Below, piece after piece: positions 15,401 through 22,700 of a stretch of DNA of 64,000 bases. The notes beneath the pieces are model-generated. The model made no database searches, was not told the origin of the DNA, and saw nothing but the letters and a program-made list of their open reading frames with translations. Location of the stretch: contig CM037870.1 of assembly GCA_021292105.1 (NCBI GenBank), positions 65,928,515 through 65,992,514 on the forward strand, in the 5' to 3' direction. The stretch's first letter is position 1. Every line of letters begins with the position of its first letter. The translations under genes and the position numbers were made by a program. The DNA is from Anadara kagoshimensis. Its lineage: Eukaryota > Mollusca > Bivalvia > Arcoida > Arcidae.

Positions 15401-17085
15401 CCACAAAAATCTATTTTTATATTCTGAAAGAAATGTTAAATTGATTTTGTTAAACTTTTCAAACAAGAGTAAAATAAAAATTCTATTATTGGAGAACGGT
15501 AAAAATAATCTATGTTTGTCTCTATGTGTCATTTTTTTACTGTCGTGATTTATTTTATGATTGGCTGTTCTATCAAAGCTTGGATATCATGTTCTTGGTT
15601 GGGTTGCCTACTGCCAAGTACATGATTGGCTGTTCTATCAAAGATTGGATATCATGTTCTTGGTTGGGTTGCCTACTGCCAAGTACATGATTGGCTGTTC
15701 TATCAAAGATTGGATATCATGTTCTTGGTTGGGTTGCCTACTGCCAGTTACATGATAGGCTGTTCTATCAAAGCTTGGATATCATGTTCTTGGTTGGGTT
15801 GCCTACTGCCAAGTACATGATTGGCTGTTCCATCAAAGCTTGGATATCGTGTTCTTGGTTGGGTTGCCTACTGCCAAGTACATGATTGGCTGTTCTATCA
15901 AAGCTTGGATATCGTGTTCTTGGTTGGGTTGCCTACTGACAAGTACATGATTGGCTGTTCTATCAAAGCTTGGATATCGTGTTCTTGGTTGGGTTGCCTA
16001 CTGCCAAGTACATGATTGGCTGTTCTATCAAAGCTTGGATATCATGTTCTTGGTTGGGTTGCCTACTGCCAAGTACATGATTGGCTGTTCTATCAAAGCT
16101 TGGATATCATGTTCTTATTGGGTTGCCTACTGCCAGGTACATGGTTGGCTGTTCTATCAAAGCTTGGATATCATGTTCTTGGTTGGGTTGCCTACTGCCA
16201 GGTACATGATTGGCTGTTCTATCAAAGCTTGGATATCATGTTCTTGGTTGGGTTGCCTACTGCCAGGTACATGATTGGCTGTTCTATCAAAGCTTGGATA
16301 TCGTGTTCTTGGTTGGATTGCCTACTGCCAGGTACATGATTTTCAGTTGCAAACCTTCTCCTATTTATGACGTAAGGCATTACTTTTATTATTATTTAAA
16401 AAAGCTAAATGCACGAAATCATCAGCTATACAAATAGTATATGTTACACATGGAGTGTACTGAATATAAAACAATTCGATTACATGTATGTATTCCCTGA
16501 TACATATTGGAACGCTTCGAATAGTCTTCTAAATATCAATATATGTGGGTTCCATTTTAGAATTCATAATGGTGGAACTAACCGATTAGTTTTTCATCAC
16601 CGGCTTTTTCCATTGGGTTTCCTGTTTGATAAAACGACCCTGAAAATCCTAAATAAAACGTGAAATCCTCGACAAATTCCCGGAATTTTTCTTGAGCTTC
16701 AACCAATGCCTGTTTAAAAACAAAGTTAAAATTAATATCTTTGTATAAAAATGTAACACAGAGTGACTGAAAAACATAGTATAACGGGCATCTTATCAAG
16801 TCAAGGCAGGACCACGTAAACCAAGTGCGCAATTACAAATCACAACACTTATCACTGCATAGGTTCAAATTCCACTCTGACAGATAGTGTGAGAAGGTTA
16901 GTCAGTTTATTTGCTGAAGGTAGGCGGATTTCTTAAGATTACCTTGCTTTTCTAGAACTGACTACTTCGATATAAGCGCATAAATCTTGAATGAGGCAAA
17001 CAACAGCATCATTCCATTTACTCAAAATGTCACGGTCAAATTTAATAAAGTTGATTGAATTACTAATAACTAATAAAAGTAATAA

Positions 17086-17135
<50 letters not shown>

Positions 17136-19326
17136 GTTAACTGTCCTAAATGATTACATGTATAAATAAGTTTTATTTTAGAGAAGTGCATACCCTTTTT
17201 GAGTTCGTGGTCACATTTTCCTTGTTAAAGTATACACACTTTTTCAAAGATTTAATTTGCTCATTGGAATGTTTTAATTTGATTTATTTATTTATGGTGA
17301 CATGTTCTCAGTTGCTTTTGCTGTCTTGTTTACTGTCATTTATTTTTACATGTTTTATTACAAGTAATACAGAAACTATATCTACAGCTTACAACTCAGT
17401 TATCAAGTCTTTCAATTTTATACCTGTTTAAAATACCTCTTTGGTTTCTCTCAAATTCCTTGCTGCTGGCAGGTCGTGATTAGCATTTCATAAAAGCAGT
17501 AGTTTAAAACATGGCATCATTTCATAGGATCTTTGCTTGATCTGAACAAATATTGGCTTTCACGTCCGATTTATCCATATACCCTAAAGCCTCTTTAAAT
17601 GTAGTTTCTTGTCATCGTATGCTAAAATCTTTTTAATGACGATGAGCGGCTTAAGGTATACGTAAAGCGTATGACTAGTGCAAGGTTAGCCCTTTTACTT
17701 GTTCGAATTCACTCAATGGAGCAGTGAAATTAAAAAATTAAAAACTAAAAAGAAATTAAAAAGAAGACCAAAAAGGACATATTAGTTATCCTGTCTGGGG
17801 TCGATGACACAATAATCATTACTCTGCATTCTAATGCACTCGGCTATGTGTCCCCATTGCACCGTATAGTAAAGCCAATAATCCAAAACAAACACACCAG
17901 TCCATATTCAAACCACAACCCCAAAGCAAATGAGGTTCAACACGTGAAATTTCTACATGGAACTGAGACCGAGTGCTCCTAAAGCATATCACCTGTTTAG
18001 CTACCTACATCTGCCACGTGTAGTAAACAAAATTTGAGAATGAAAGGAACAGGTTAGATATGGGATGTCAAACATATCCAGGATGATTTTGAATACGGAG
18101 ACATCATACTTAACAATATTGTGATGACGATCATAAAAATTTTGAGGGCCTTTATAAGCCTAAACTTATTCTATCCTTGTAAATACAAAAATAATTAATT
18201 CTCACCACCGCATCAGAAGCAGTCATCTTCAGTCCCGTTTCTGCTTTAAATATATCGTCAATATTACCTGTATGTATCTATCTAAAGACAAACTAAGTTT
18301 TCCGTGAGATAGGTACGACAGTACATCTACAAAAACTAGTCCATGTAACCAAAACCGCAGGCCATTTCCAAAATAAACACGACGTATTCCATCGTATCCG
18401 TTGTCTTTCAATAGAGGTACCAATTTTTTATTACCAAAAGCTTTAGTCGGCGGGGAATTGGCAAAAGCAAGCGGTTCAAAAGCGGAATGATTATATTCAA
18501 ACACTGTCCATTTGTCGTTGTGTAAATGTTCCCTAGTTATTTTCCCTGGACGAGTTATCCTCCATACATCCGTGTTGTCATTAAGTGTATAATCTATTAA
18601 TTCAGTGTTGTAACGAACAGCTAATGGAAACCCTTGAACTACTTTTGCTTCAACACCATTTTCTTTGGCCGAATTGACAAACAAAACCATACCCACACTA
18701 AAATCACGGCAATATTTATCAATTTTCCTTCTTTTTCATCGTTTAAATTAATATATGCCTTTAAACTATCAAAAATGATGACACTATATCGTCCCCTATC
18801 GTTGTCGATCAACAATGGCAAATTCCCGCCTGTCTTTTCTACTTCAAAATCAAACCGAGTGGACTCAAACATACTTATTATCTGTGATACTACTGTTTGA
18901 GATTCCGAATCAGTTAAAACAAGCACACTTTTCCCGTTAGTAAACTTGCAATAGAATTGTGATCGTTTGGAATAAAGAGCGAAAGGTTTGCTTTATTAAC
19001 ATCACACGTTAACATTGGACGAGGAGGTGTCTTTGGCTTCGATTAGAAAACGATGTCAATGTTTTAATGATTGGTTGGTAGAATATTTCTTTCAGGCGTG
19101 TTGTGGCTGGCTTTTGACCTAGGAGAAAACTCGATGTCCTCGTGCAAGATTTGGATGCCATTATGTAAGATTCCGAAGTAACAAAACAAAATTTCAGCGT
19201 CATAAAAAGATAGCATAACATAGCTAAAATAATAACCAAAAGAAGAAGATTTTTCTTTGGAATAAATCGCAACATAAAGAATCTGCATGGTGGTTGTAAT
19301 GTTTTCTTTTGCTTTTTCATTAACAT
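215..19326 (-). CDS. NDST: Heparan sulfate N-deacetylase/N-sulfotransferase, 12 coding exons; first exon frameshifted
   Basis: Bifunctional Golgi type II membrane enzyme that removes acetyl from GlcNAc in heparan sulfate and then N-sulfates it using PAPS. Coding exons, in gene order: 18206-19326, 16583-16709, 15311-15423, 14329-14514, 13277-13405, 12430-12612, 11896-11992, 10811-10934, 6077-6242, 4640-4810, 2919-3028, 215-428. All eleven introns are GT/AG and the phases fit. The product would be about 914 aa after bridging four frameshifts; vertebrate NDST1 is about 880. An N-terminal hydrophobic anchor is followed by the N-deacetylase domain ([24 protein letters not shown]) and the sulfotransferase domain (PAPS-loop [27 protein letters not shown], and the late FYCQ...KC cysteine pair). 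Family assignment is secure from continuous colinear similarity. Whether the gene is functional is uncertain because exon 1 needs four +1 corrections. It lies head-to-head with the LDL-receptor-like gene. Confidence 0.93.
2682..2872 (+). mobile_element. Family A copy (NDST intron 11)
   Basis: Contains CCATGTTTAAAACACAATCC, a diverged GTCAGGCCGGATGTTCC and AGCTAGCTACAACCG. It ends just left of NDST exon 11. Confidence 0.75.
2919..3028 (-). CDS. NDST: NDST coding exon 11 (sulfotransferase)
   Basis: A 110-bp exon. Acceptor TTTTAG precedes 3028 and donor GTAAAT follows 2919. It encodes [32 protein letters not shown] and the first two bases of an arginine codon. It matches NDST ILVLDGKLLRTEPAKVM...QKFLGV. 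Its phase joins exactly to exon 12. Confidence 0.9.
3780..4165 (+). mobile_element. Family A copy with short degenerate expansion of its first 45 bp
   Basis: The terminal phrase (C)AAACATA..AATCCATGTCCAAATC is repeated about five times with drift between 3780 and 4015. The body follows once: AGCAAAGTAAAAAAAGTTGA, GAGTGTTCCGGAGGGGTAAG, TTGCTAGCTACACCC. Confidence 0.75.
4640..4810 (-). CDS. NDST: NDST coding exon 10 (sulfotransferase)
   Basis: Acceptor TGTAG precedes 4810 and donor GTACAC follows 4640. It is 171 bp (57 codons). It encodes [19 protein letters not shown], then [19 protein letters not shown] and [10 protein letters not shown]. The first histidine corresponds to the catalytic His of the family's WYQH motif. 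Confidence 0.94.
4907..5075 (+). mobile_element. Family A copy (NDST intron 9)
   Basis: Contains ACAAAGTAAAACTTTT, CACGTGAACTTCCACCAG and TTTAGCTAGCTATACCC. Diverged. Confidence 0.7.
6077..6242 (-). CDS. NDST: NDST coding exon 9 (sulfotransferase)
   Basis: Acceptor TATAG precedes 6242 and donor GTGAGT follows 6077. It is 166 bp. It encodes [20 protein letters not shown], then [19 protein letters not shown] and [11 protein letters not shown]. It covers the FEKS motif and the 3'-phosphate-binding NP.DRAYS-type segment, here HPANRAYS. The preceding intron (6243-10810) is the longest in the gene. Confidence 0.93.
6553..7110. mobile_element. Cluster of family A fragments in both orientations (NDST intron 8)
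   Basis: A plus fragment at about 6553-6620 is followed by a minus copy at about 6727-6985 (CGGGTGTAGTTGCTTACCC ... GTGTGATTTGGACATTGAT) and another plus fragment at 6990-7110 (GAGGTGCTCTGGAAGGG, AACTACACCCGTCACG). Confidence 0.7.
8042..8265 (+). mobile_element. Dispersed element, near-complete reference copy (family called A here)
   Basis: Begins AATCAAAAACAAACATACTA, runs through GGGAAGTGAGGCCGGGTGCT, GGAAGGGTAAGCATCTCC, TTAGCTAGCTACACCCG, and ends near GACGTCAAATATATCCAGG. Longer copies continue to an ATTGTGATGACGGCCAT end, for a total near 270 bp. No open frame and no obvious pol III boxes. Class (MITE or SINE-like) unresolved. This family is the commonest repeat in the window. Confidence 0.85.
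8390..8600 (+). mobile_element. Family A partial copy with internal duplication
   Basis: Contains ACCGGGTGGTCCGGAAGTG, followed by a short tandem duplication of AAGCGTTTCCCG(T/C)CTAATTAGCT at about 8447-8493, then a copy end with ATATCCAGG. Confidence 0.65.
10085..10153. repeat. Perfect 19-bp stem hairpin
   Basis: TTCCCACTTAGCCAACATT at 10085-10103 pairs exactly with AATGTTGGCTAAGTGGGAA at 10135-10153 around a 31-nt loop. Lies in NDST intron 8. Could be a tiny MITE remnant or a small hairpin RNA; a related single arm occurs near 8604. Confidence 0.8.
10811..10934 (-). CDS. NDST: NDST coding exon 8 (sulfotransferase)
   Basis: Acceptor TATAG precedes 10934 and donor GTAAGT follows 10811. It is 124 bp. 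It completes the PAPS loop as [13 protein letters not shown] (the usual second threonine is Met) and encodes [18 protein letters not shown], including the conserved acidic residue before QFFNG. Confidence 0.93.
11137..11405 (+). mobile_element. Family A near-full copy (NDST intron 7)
   Basis: From AATCAAACATACTAATCCAT through GGCCGGGTGCTCCAGAAGG and TTAGCTAGCTACACCCGTC to CTGTGATAATGGCCAT. A small partial copy follows at about 11765-11850. Confidence 0.8.
11896..11992 (-). CDS. NDST: NDST coding exon 7 (start of sulfotransferase, PAPS loop)
   Basis: Acceptor TGTAG precedes 11992 and donor GTGAGT follows 11896. It is 97 bp. It encodes [18 protein letters not shown] and [20 protein letters not shown] is the 5'-phosphosulfate-binding loop of the sulfotransferase, with the catalytic lysine present. 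Confidence 0.93.
12077..12300 (+). mobile_element. Family A diverged copy next to NDST exon 6
   Basis: Contains GGTCCATGTTTAAACCACA, GAGGTCGGTGACCCGGAAG and TAGCTAGCTACACTTACC. Ends about 130 bp left of exon 6. Confidence 0.65.
12430..12612 (-). CDS. NDST: NDST coding exon 6
   Basis: Acceptor GTAG precedes 12612 and donor GTAAGTG follows 12430. It is 183 bp (61 codons). It encodes [25 protein letters not shown]-like [10 protein letters not shown], and [15 protein letters not shown]. This is the end of the N-deacetylase region. Confidence 0.94.
13277..13405 (-). CDS. NDST: NDST coding exon 5 (N-deacetylase)
   Basis: Acceptor TGTAG precedes 13405 and donor GTAAGC follows 13277. It is 129 bp, 43 codons, too short to stand out as an open frame. 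It encodes [34 protein letters not shown] and TNP, matching NDST VLPRQTCGLFTHTIF...YPGGSSELDKIINGGELF. Confidence 0.93.
13560..13760. repeat. Clustered GTGATAACC / TCACCCGG inverted motifs in NDST intron
   Basis: Repeated ATGTGATAACCTCTCAC units (13585-13635), a palindrome around TATTATCACCCGGTGATAA, then CCCTCGGGTGACAACC and GTCGGGTGACAATTC. Appears to be a decayed short-repeat or foldback element just left of the duplicated exon. Confidence 0.55.
13805..13965 (-). pseudogene. Decayed duplicate of NDST exon 2 inside intron 4-5
   Basis: On the minus strand this stretch reads [20 protein letters not shown], then after a frame slip in a poly-T run [19 protein letters not shown] followed by a GT dinucleotide. 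It mirrors exon 2 and its downstream intron flank at 16541-16690. It lies between exons 4 and 5, out of order. The in-frame TAA (GAA in the intact copy) and the indel mean it cannot be spliced in productively. It is a local segmental duplication of the exon. Confidence 0.85.
14329..14514 (-). CDS. NDST: NDST coding exon 4 (N-deacetylase)
   Basis: Acceptor TAG precedes 14514 and donor GTTAGT follows 14329. It is 186 bp (62 codons), phase 0 to 0. It encodes [20 protein letters not shown], then [20 protein letters not shown] and [10 protein letters not shown]. These align with NDST APHHSGVYPVH, STEEYP and RRGFIHNGIMV. Confidence 0.93.
15311..15423 (-). CDS. NDST: NDST coding exon 3 (N-deacetylase)
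   Basis: Acceptor TTTCAG precedes 15423 and donor GTAAAT follows 15311. It is 113 bp. It encodes [20 protein letters not shown] and LNHQFAR, matching the NDST WFPHMWSHMQPH segment with its histidines kept. The 65-bp tandem array starts only about 130 bp upstream of this exon's acceptor. Confidence 0.92.
15553..16340. repeat. 65-bp tandem array, about 12 copies, in NDST intron 2-3
   Basis: Unit begins GATTGGCTGTTCTATCAAAG and ends CTGCCAAGTACAT. About 12 near-identical copies differ by scattered SNPs (for example ATATCATG versus ATATCGTG) and one has a small deletion near 16118. The unit is not a multiple of three, so the overlapping open frames it creates are not genes. Confidence 0.97.
16583..16709 (-). 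CDS. NDST: NDST coding exon 2 (N-deacetylase)
   Basis: Acceptor CAG precedes 16709 and donor GTTAG follows 16583. It is 127 bp, starts in phase 0 and ends after one base of a codon. It encodes ALVEAQEKF and then [17 protein letters not shown] and AGDEKLI, matching the NDST segment NFTFNLGYSGKFFHTG...AGDD. A decayed second copy lies at about 13805-13965. Confidence 0.92.
17091..17131. repeat. (GA)n microsatellite
   Basis: About 40 bp of GA dinucleotides in NDST intron 1. Confidence 0.97.
17879..18140 (+). mobile_element. Family A near-full copy (NDST intron 1)
   Basis: Runs from ATCCAAAACAAACACACCAG to CAATATTGTGATGACGATCA and gives one of the best views of the family's 3' end. Confidence 0.8.
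18206..19326 (-). CDS. NDST: NDST coding exon 1: cytosolic tail, TM anchor and start of N-deacetylase domain (frameshifted)
   Basis: ATG at 19326-19324 opens a frame with a basic start and the hydrophobic stretch [16 protein letters not shown], as expected for a type II Golgi anchor. The NDST frame then changes near 19036 (after SFSNR), near 18928 (before VLVLTDSES), at about 18720 (KL to DKYC) and at about 18265 (YIQV to IDDIF). Each change is explained by one missing base. The exon is 1121 bp; adding four bases gives 1125, exactly 375 codons, which matches the phase-0 join to exon 2. Donor GTGAG follows 18206. Recognisable segments include [25 protein letters not shown] and [20 protein letters not shown]. 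Confidence 0.88.
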
Positions 19327-19714
19327 ACTGAGGTATAGATTCTAATATCTTATAAACACAAAATCTCAATGACTTGATCGTTCCTTTTTAAAAGCTAAAT
19401 GAAGTCTTAGACAACTATATGACAATGTCGTGTTTGTGACCGCAATAATGTACTTAATATGATATATTAAGGCATATGCGGATAATACCAAACTAGTTTA
19501 ATAACTAATATTTTGGTTTTAGATTGCTGCGGGTTTTTTCTGTTACTGAAATAAAACATATAACAAAATGTTAAGTTATATCATCACCAGCAAAAAACGT
19601 TAGAGTAATCTCAATAAACAATGCATATCATACCTAATTCGTATACATTACGCATAATTAATATACAGGTATAACACTAATATAACACACATTTTAAACC
19701 TGACAGGAGTCGTA
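19327..19714. promoter_or_regulatory. Shared intergenic interval between divergent NDST and LDL-receptor-like genes
   Basis: Only 388 bp separate the NDST start codon (19326, minus) from the receptor start codon (19715, plus). AT-rich, with no repeat copy or other open frame. It must contain the 5' UTRs or promoters unless upstream non-coding exons exist elsewhere. No convincing TATA box was recognised. The bidirectional role is inferred from layout. Confidence 0.5.
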
Positions 19715-19784
19715 ATGTCGGATTGTAGTATTATGATATTGTTTGTTATATTTTTAACTTGGATTATATCTACATTTGGACAAG
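19715..19784 (+). CDS. Receptor exon 1: signal peptide
   Basis: ATG then MSDCSIMILFVIFLTWIIST and FGQ, a typical signal peptide, followed by donor GTAAGA. Ends after one base of a codon. This start is chosen because it places the hydrophobic core immediately before the propeller exon, in phase. Confidence 0.85.
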
Positions 19785-22700
19785 GTAAGATATACTTTAA
19801 AAATACAAATCTCCTTGAATTCGGATTTTATTTATTTATTTATTTATTTTTGCAAATAACAACTATTCTCTTGATTTTTTGGAGTGAAGAATTTTGGTCT
19901 TGCCAAAAATGTAAGAAAAATATGTTGGGGACACCATGCTTCTCTTCGCTCTGAATTCGTTAAGGCAAATGTTTATTACAAAGACGTTTTCTTCTTTTAT
20001 ACTTTCATTCAAAAGCATATCGATATTATTTTGCAGTCTTCCTTATAACACATTTTATAAGTATGTACTCACGTGATCAATAATATATGCTATATGGATA
20101 ATATCAGATAATAACAATTAACAGATCATTGACCAAGTAGTATTCAACCAACAAATGGTCAACGTTGTTGAGAGGGTTAATAAAAATACTAATAATAGTA
20201 ATAAAAGATAATAATAATAATAATAAGAAGAAGAAAATTATATCTGATAAAGGTAATTTTTTCTTTGTTTATCTCCTAGTTTTCACGGTCTAGTGGAGTC
20301 AAGTTAAACACTATAGATTAGACACTTGTCATGTTAATGCGTAGATAAAACAACATTAATAAGCAGTCTACAATTAAATCCCAACAAATTGTTTATTTTC
20401 CTGACGTAATTAAAATGGTTGTTTTTTTATACATCGGTATAGTAACATGTTAATATCAAATACAGTAAAATGACAAAAGCCGTTAATGAAATTGGAGTAA
20501 TGGAGGTTATCGCCCTAGTCTTCAGTATACTGGACATGAGACGGTCATTTCATGGATAGTTAAGAAAATCGCAGTATCGAACTGGCAAGCTTTCTCATAC
20601 TAGGGTTTTCCCAAGTGTGATTCGGACCTGTTGATTCTAACATCCGTAAGGGTGCGAATTATACCACTCGGCCTCAAACGTCCGGGCACAAACATGGTTT
20701 AGTCGAACGTGAAACAAGAATACAGTTAAAGAGAAATTGTTGATTTGTTGGTTTAATCAGACGTTTATAATGTATCCTCTATAAATAAAAAGAAACAAAC
20801 CAACCATGTCCAAATAGTATCACAAAGCATAGTAAGTATTGGAAAACTGGCAATTCAATATCCACCCAGAAAGTGAGACCGGTTGCTCCGGAAGAGTAAA
20901 CAAACAACACCCGTCAATAAGGAAATCAAAACCGGTCATGACAGGAATTTTGAGCAATGGGACGTCAAATATATCAACGATAACTTTGAACACATACATA
21001 AATGTTGTTGGTATAACAATGGCATTTATTAATTCAAGGAGTAACAGAAAATATTTCCTATTAATACTATTGTAGTAATCACTCTGTGACAGTACGATAC
21101 TCTTTTTTTCATCGAAAATCAGTTCAAACTTGATTAATCGTAGCTGAAAATATGGATGCGCATCCGCGCAGTATTTCTGTAAAAAGGAAAATGTTGAACC
21201 TATGTGGATTTTACATGGCAAAATTGAAATGACTATGTTAACACCGGAATTAATGACTTTGGTAATTTTACGTCATATGCGCAACGGGATCCGCCATTTG
21301 CCTTTTTTTAACATGTTAAATCCCCATAACGCAAACGTTCTACCCTGTGCAGATATATTCTAGGGTAATCGCAGATGCGCATACATATTTCCTGTTACGA
21401 CTAGGTACAAGTAAGTGAAATATATTAGGTACAACTAAGTGAAAAATGACTTTCTATGTCACAGTGATTCCAACAGTAATTATTACCTATAATAAATAGC
21501 TATAGATTTTTACTTTACAATATCTGCTGCATTCCTTTCTTTCACACATTGCATTGAATATTGTCAAATGTTTAAAATTTCAGAAAATGGACAATTTATT
21601 TTTGCGACAGATACAGAGCAGAAGAGAATATATCAGGTGTCATTGGATAATGGGAACATATCTCATATATTTGATATGAATGTAATTGTACCAGGTTTAT
21701 ATTATGACAGAGCCACAAGAAACATGTACTGGACAGATTATTTTGGAAAGCAGATAATACGTTCTCCATTAAAAAACCTAAATGTACGAACAAGTTATAA
21801 AACAGGTAATACTTTTTAAATCTCGTAAGAAAGGAACTTCCAAATTAATGCTTGAAATACACTCGAGACATTAATTGATTTTTGATATCTAGAAACAGTT
21901 TTCTACGGAAGCGCTCTTAGAACATTAAAAAATATTAAGTAATTTATCTGCTCGGACAGAACAACAATCTGCAATTAGTTATTCCGTCCGGGCAGATTAA
22001 TTATTTCGCCCGGACAGATTAGATAATATTCCGCCCGGGCGGATTACTTATTCTGTCCGGGCAGACTGTTATTCCGCCCGTACAAGTAAATAAATAATAC
22101 TTGTTTGTACTACGACTTTATGTATAGTTTTATTCTATAGGCAGTGGTATGCCTGAGCGGATGGCAATGGATTCTTCAACGGGACATTTGTATTACACTG
22201 CGGTGGTAAAATCAAACTATGATAATGAATCATTTGTAGCTGTGCTAGATCCAAAAGGAAGAGGCCACAAAATTCTGGTTGCTGGACTCGATCGACCTAG
22301 AGCAATTGCTTTGTATCCTTCTAAAGGGTAAGTTCAAATGTGAATGAAAAAGGAGTTAATTTAAGTATTTAATCTGCAATAAAAAACCCAAAGATACCCA
22401 TCCATGTCCAAATCACAATCTTAAAGCAATGTTAACGCTTATAAAACTTGAAAATTATGTTTAACACGTGAACTTCTAACAGGGAAGTGAGGTTGTTTGT
22501 TTCGAAAGGTAAGCAACTGTTTAGTCGCGACACCTGCCTCCGTGTTATCAAAATTGAGAATGTACACAGAACTATTGGACGTCAACCTAATCCAGTGCAA
22601 CCCTAAACACAGATATACGTAACCCATAAAGACGACAACCACAAGACTCAAAGTACCGGCAAGCCGAGGATTGCAATATCCCCAGTCAACAACCAATTTT

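Noticed and set aside
15561-16437. Seven overlapping open frames with repeated [22 protein letters not shown] peptides
   Set aside because: They are frames through the 65-bp DNA tandem repeat, whose period is not a multiple of three; the peptides shift frame from copy to copy and no splice or start evidence exists.
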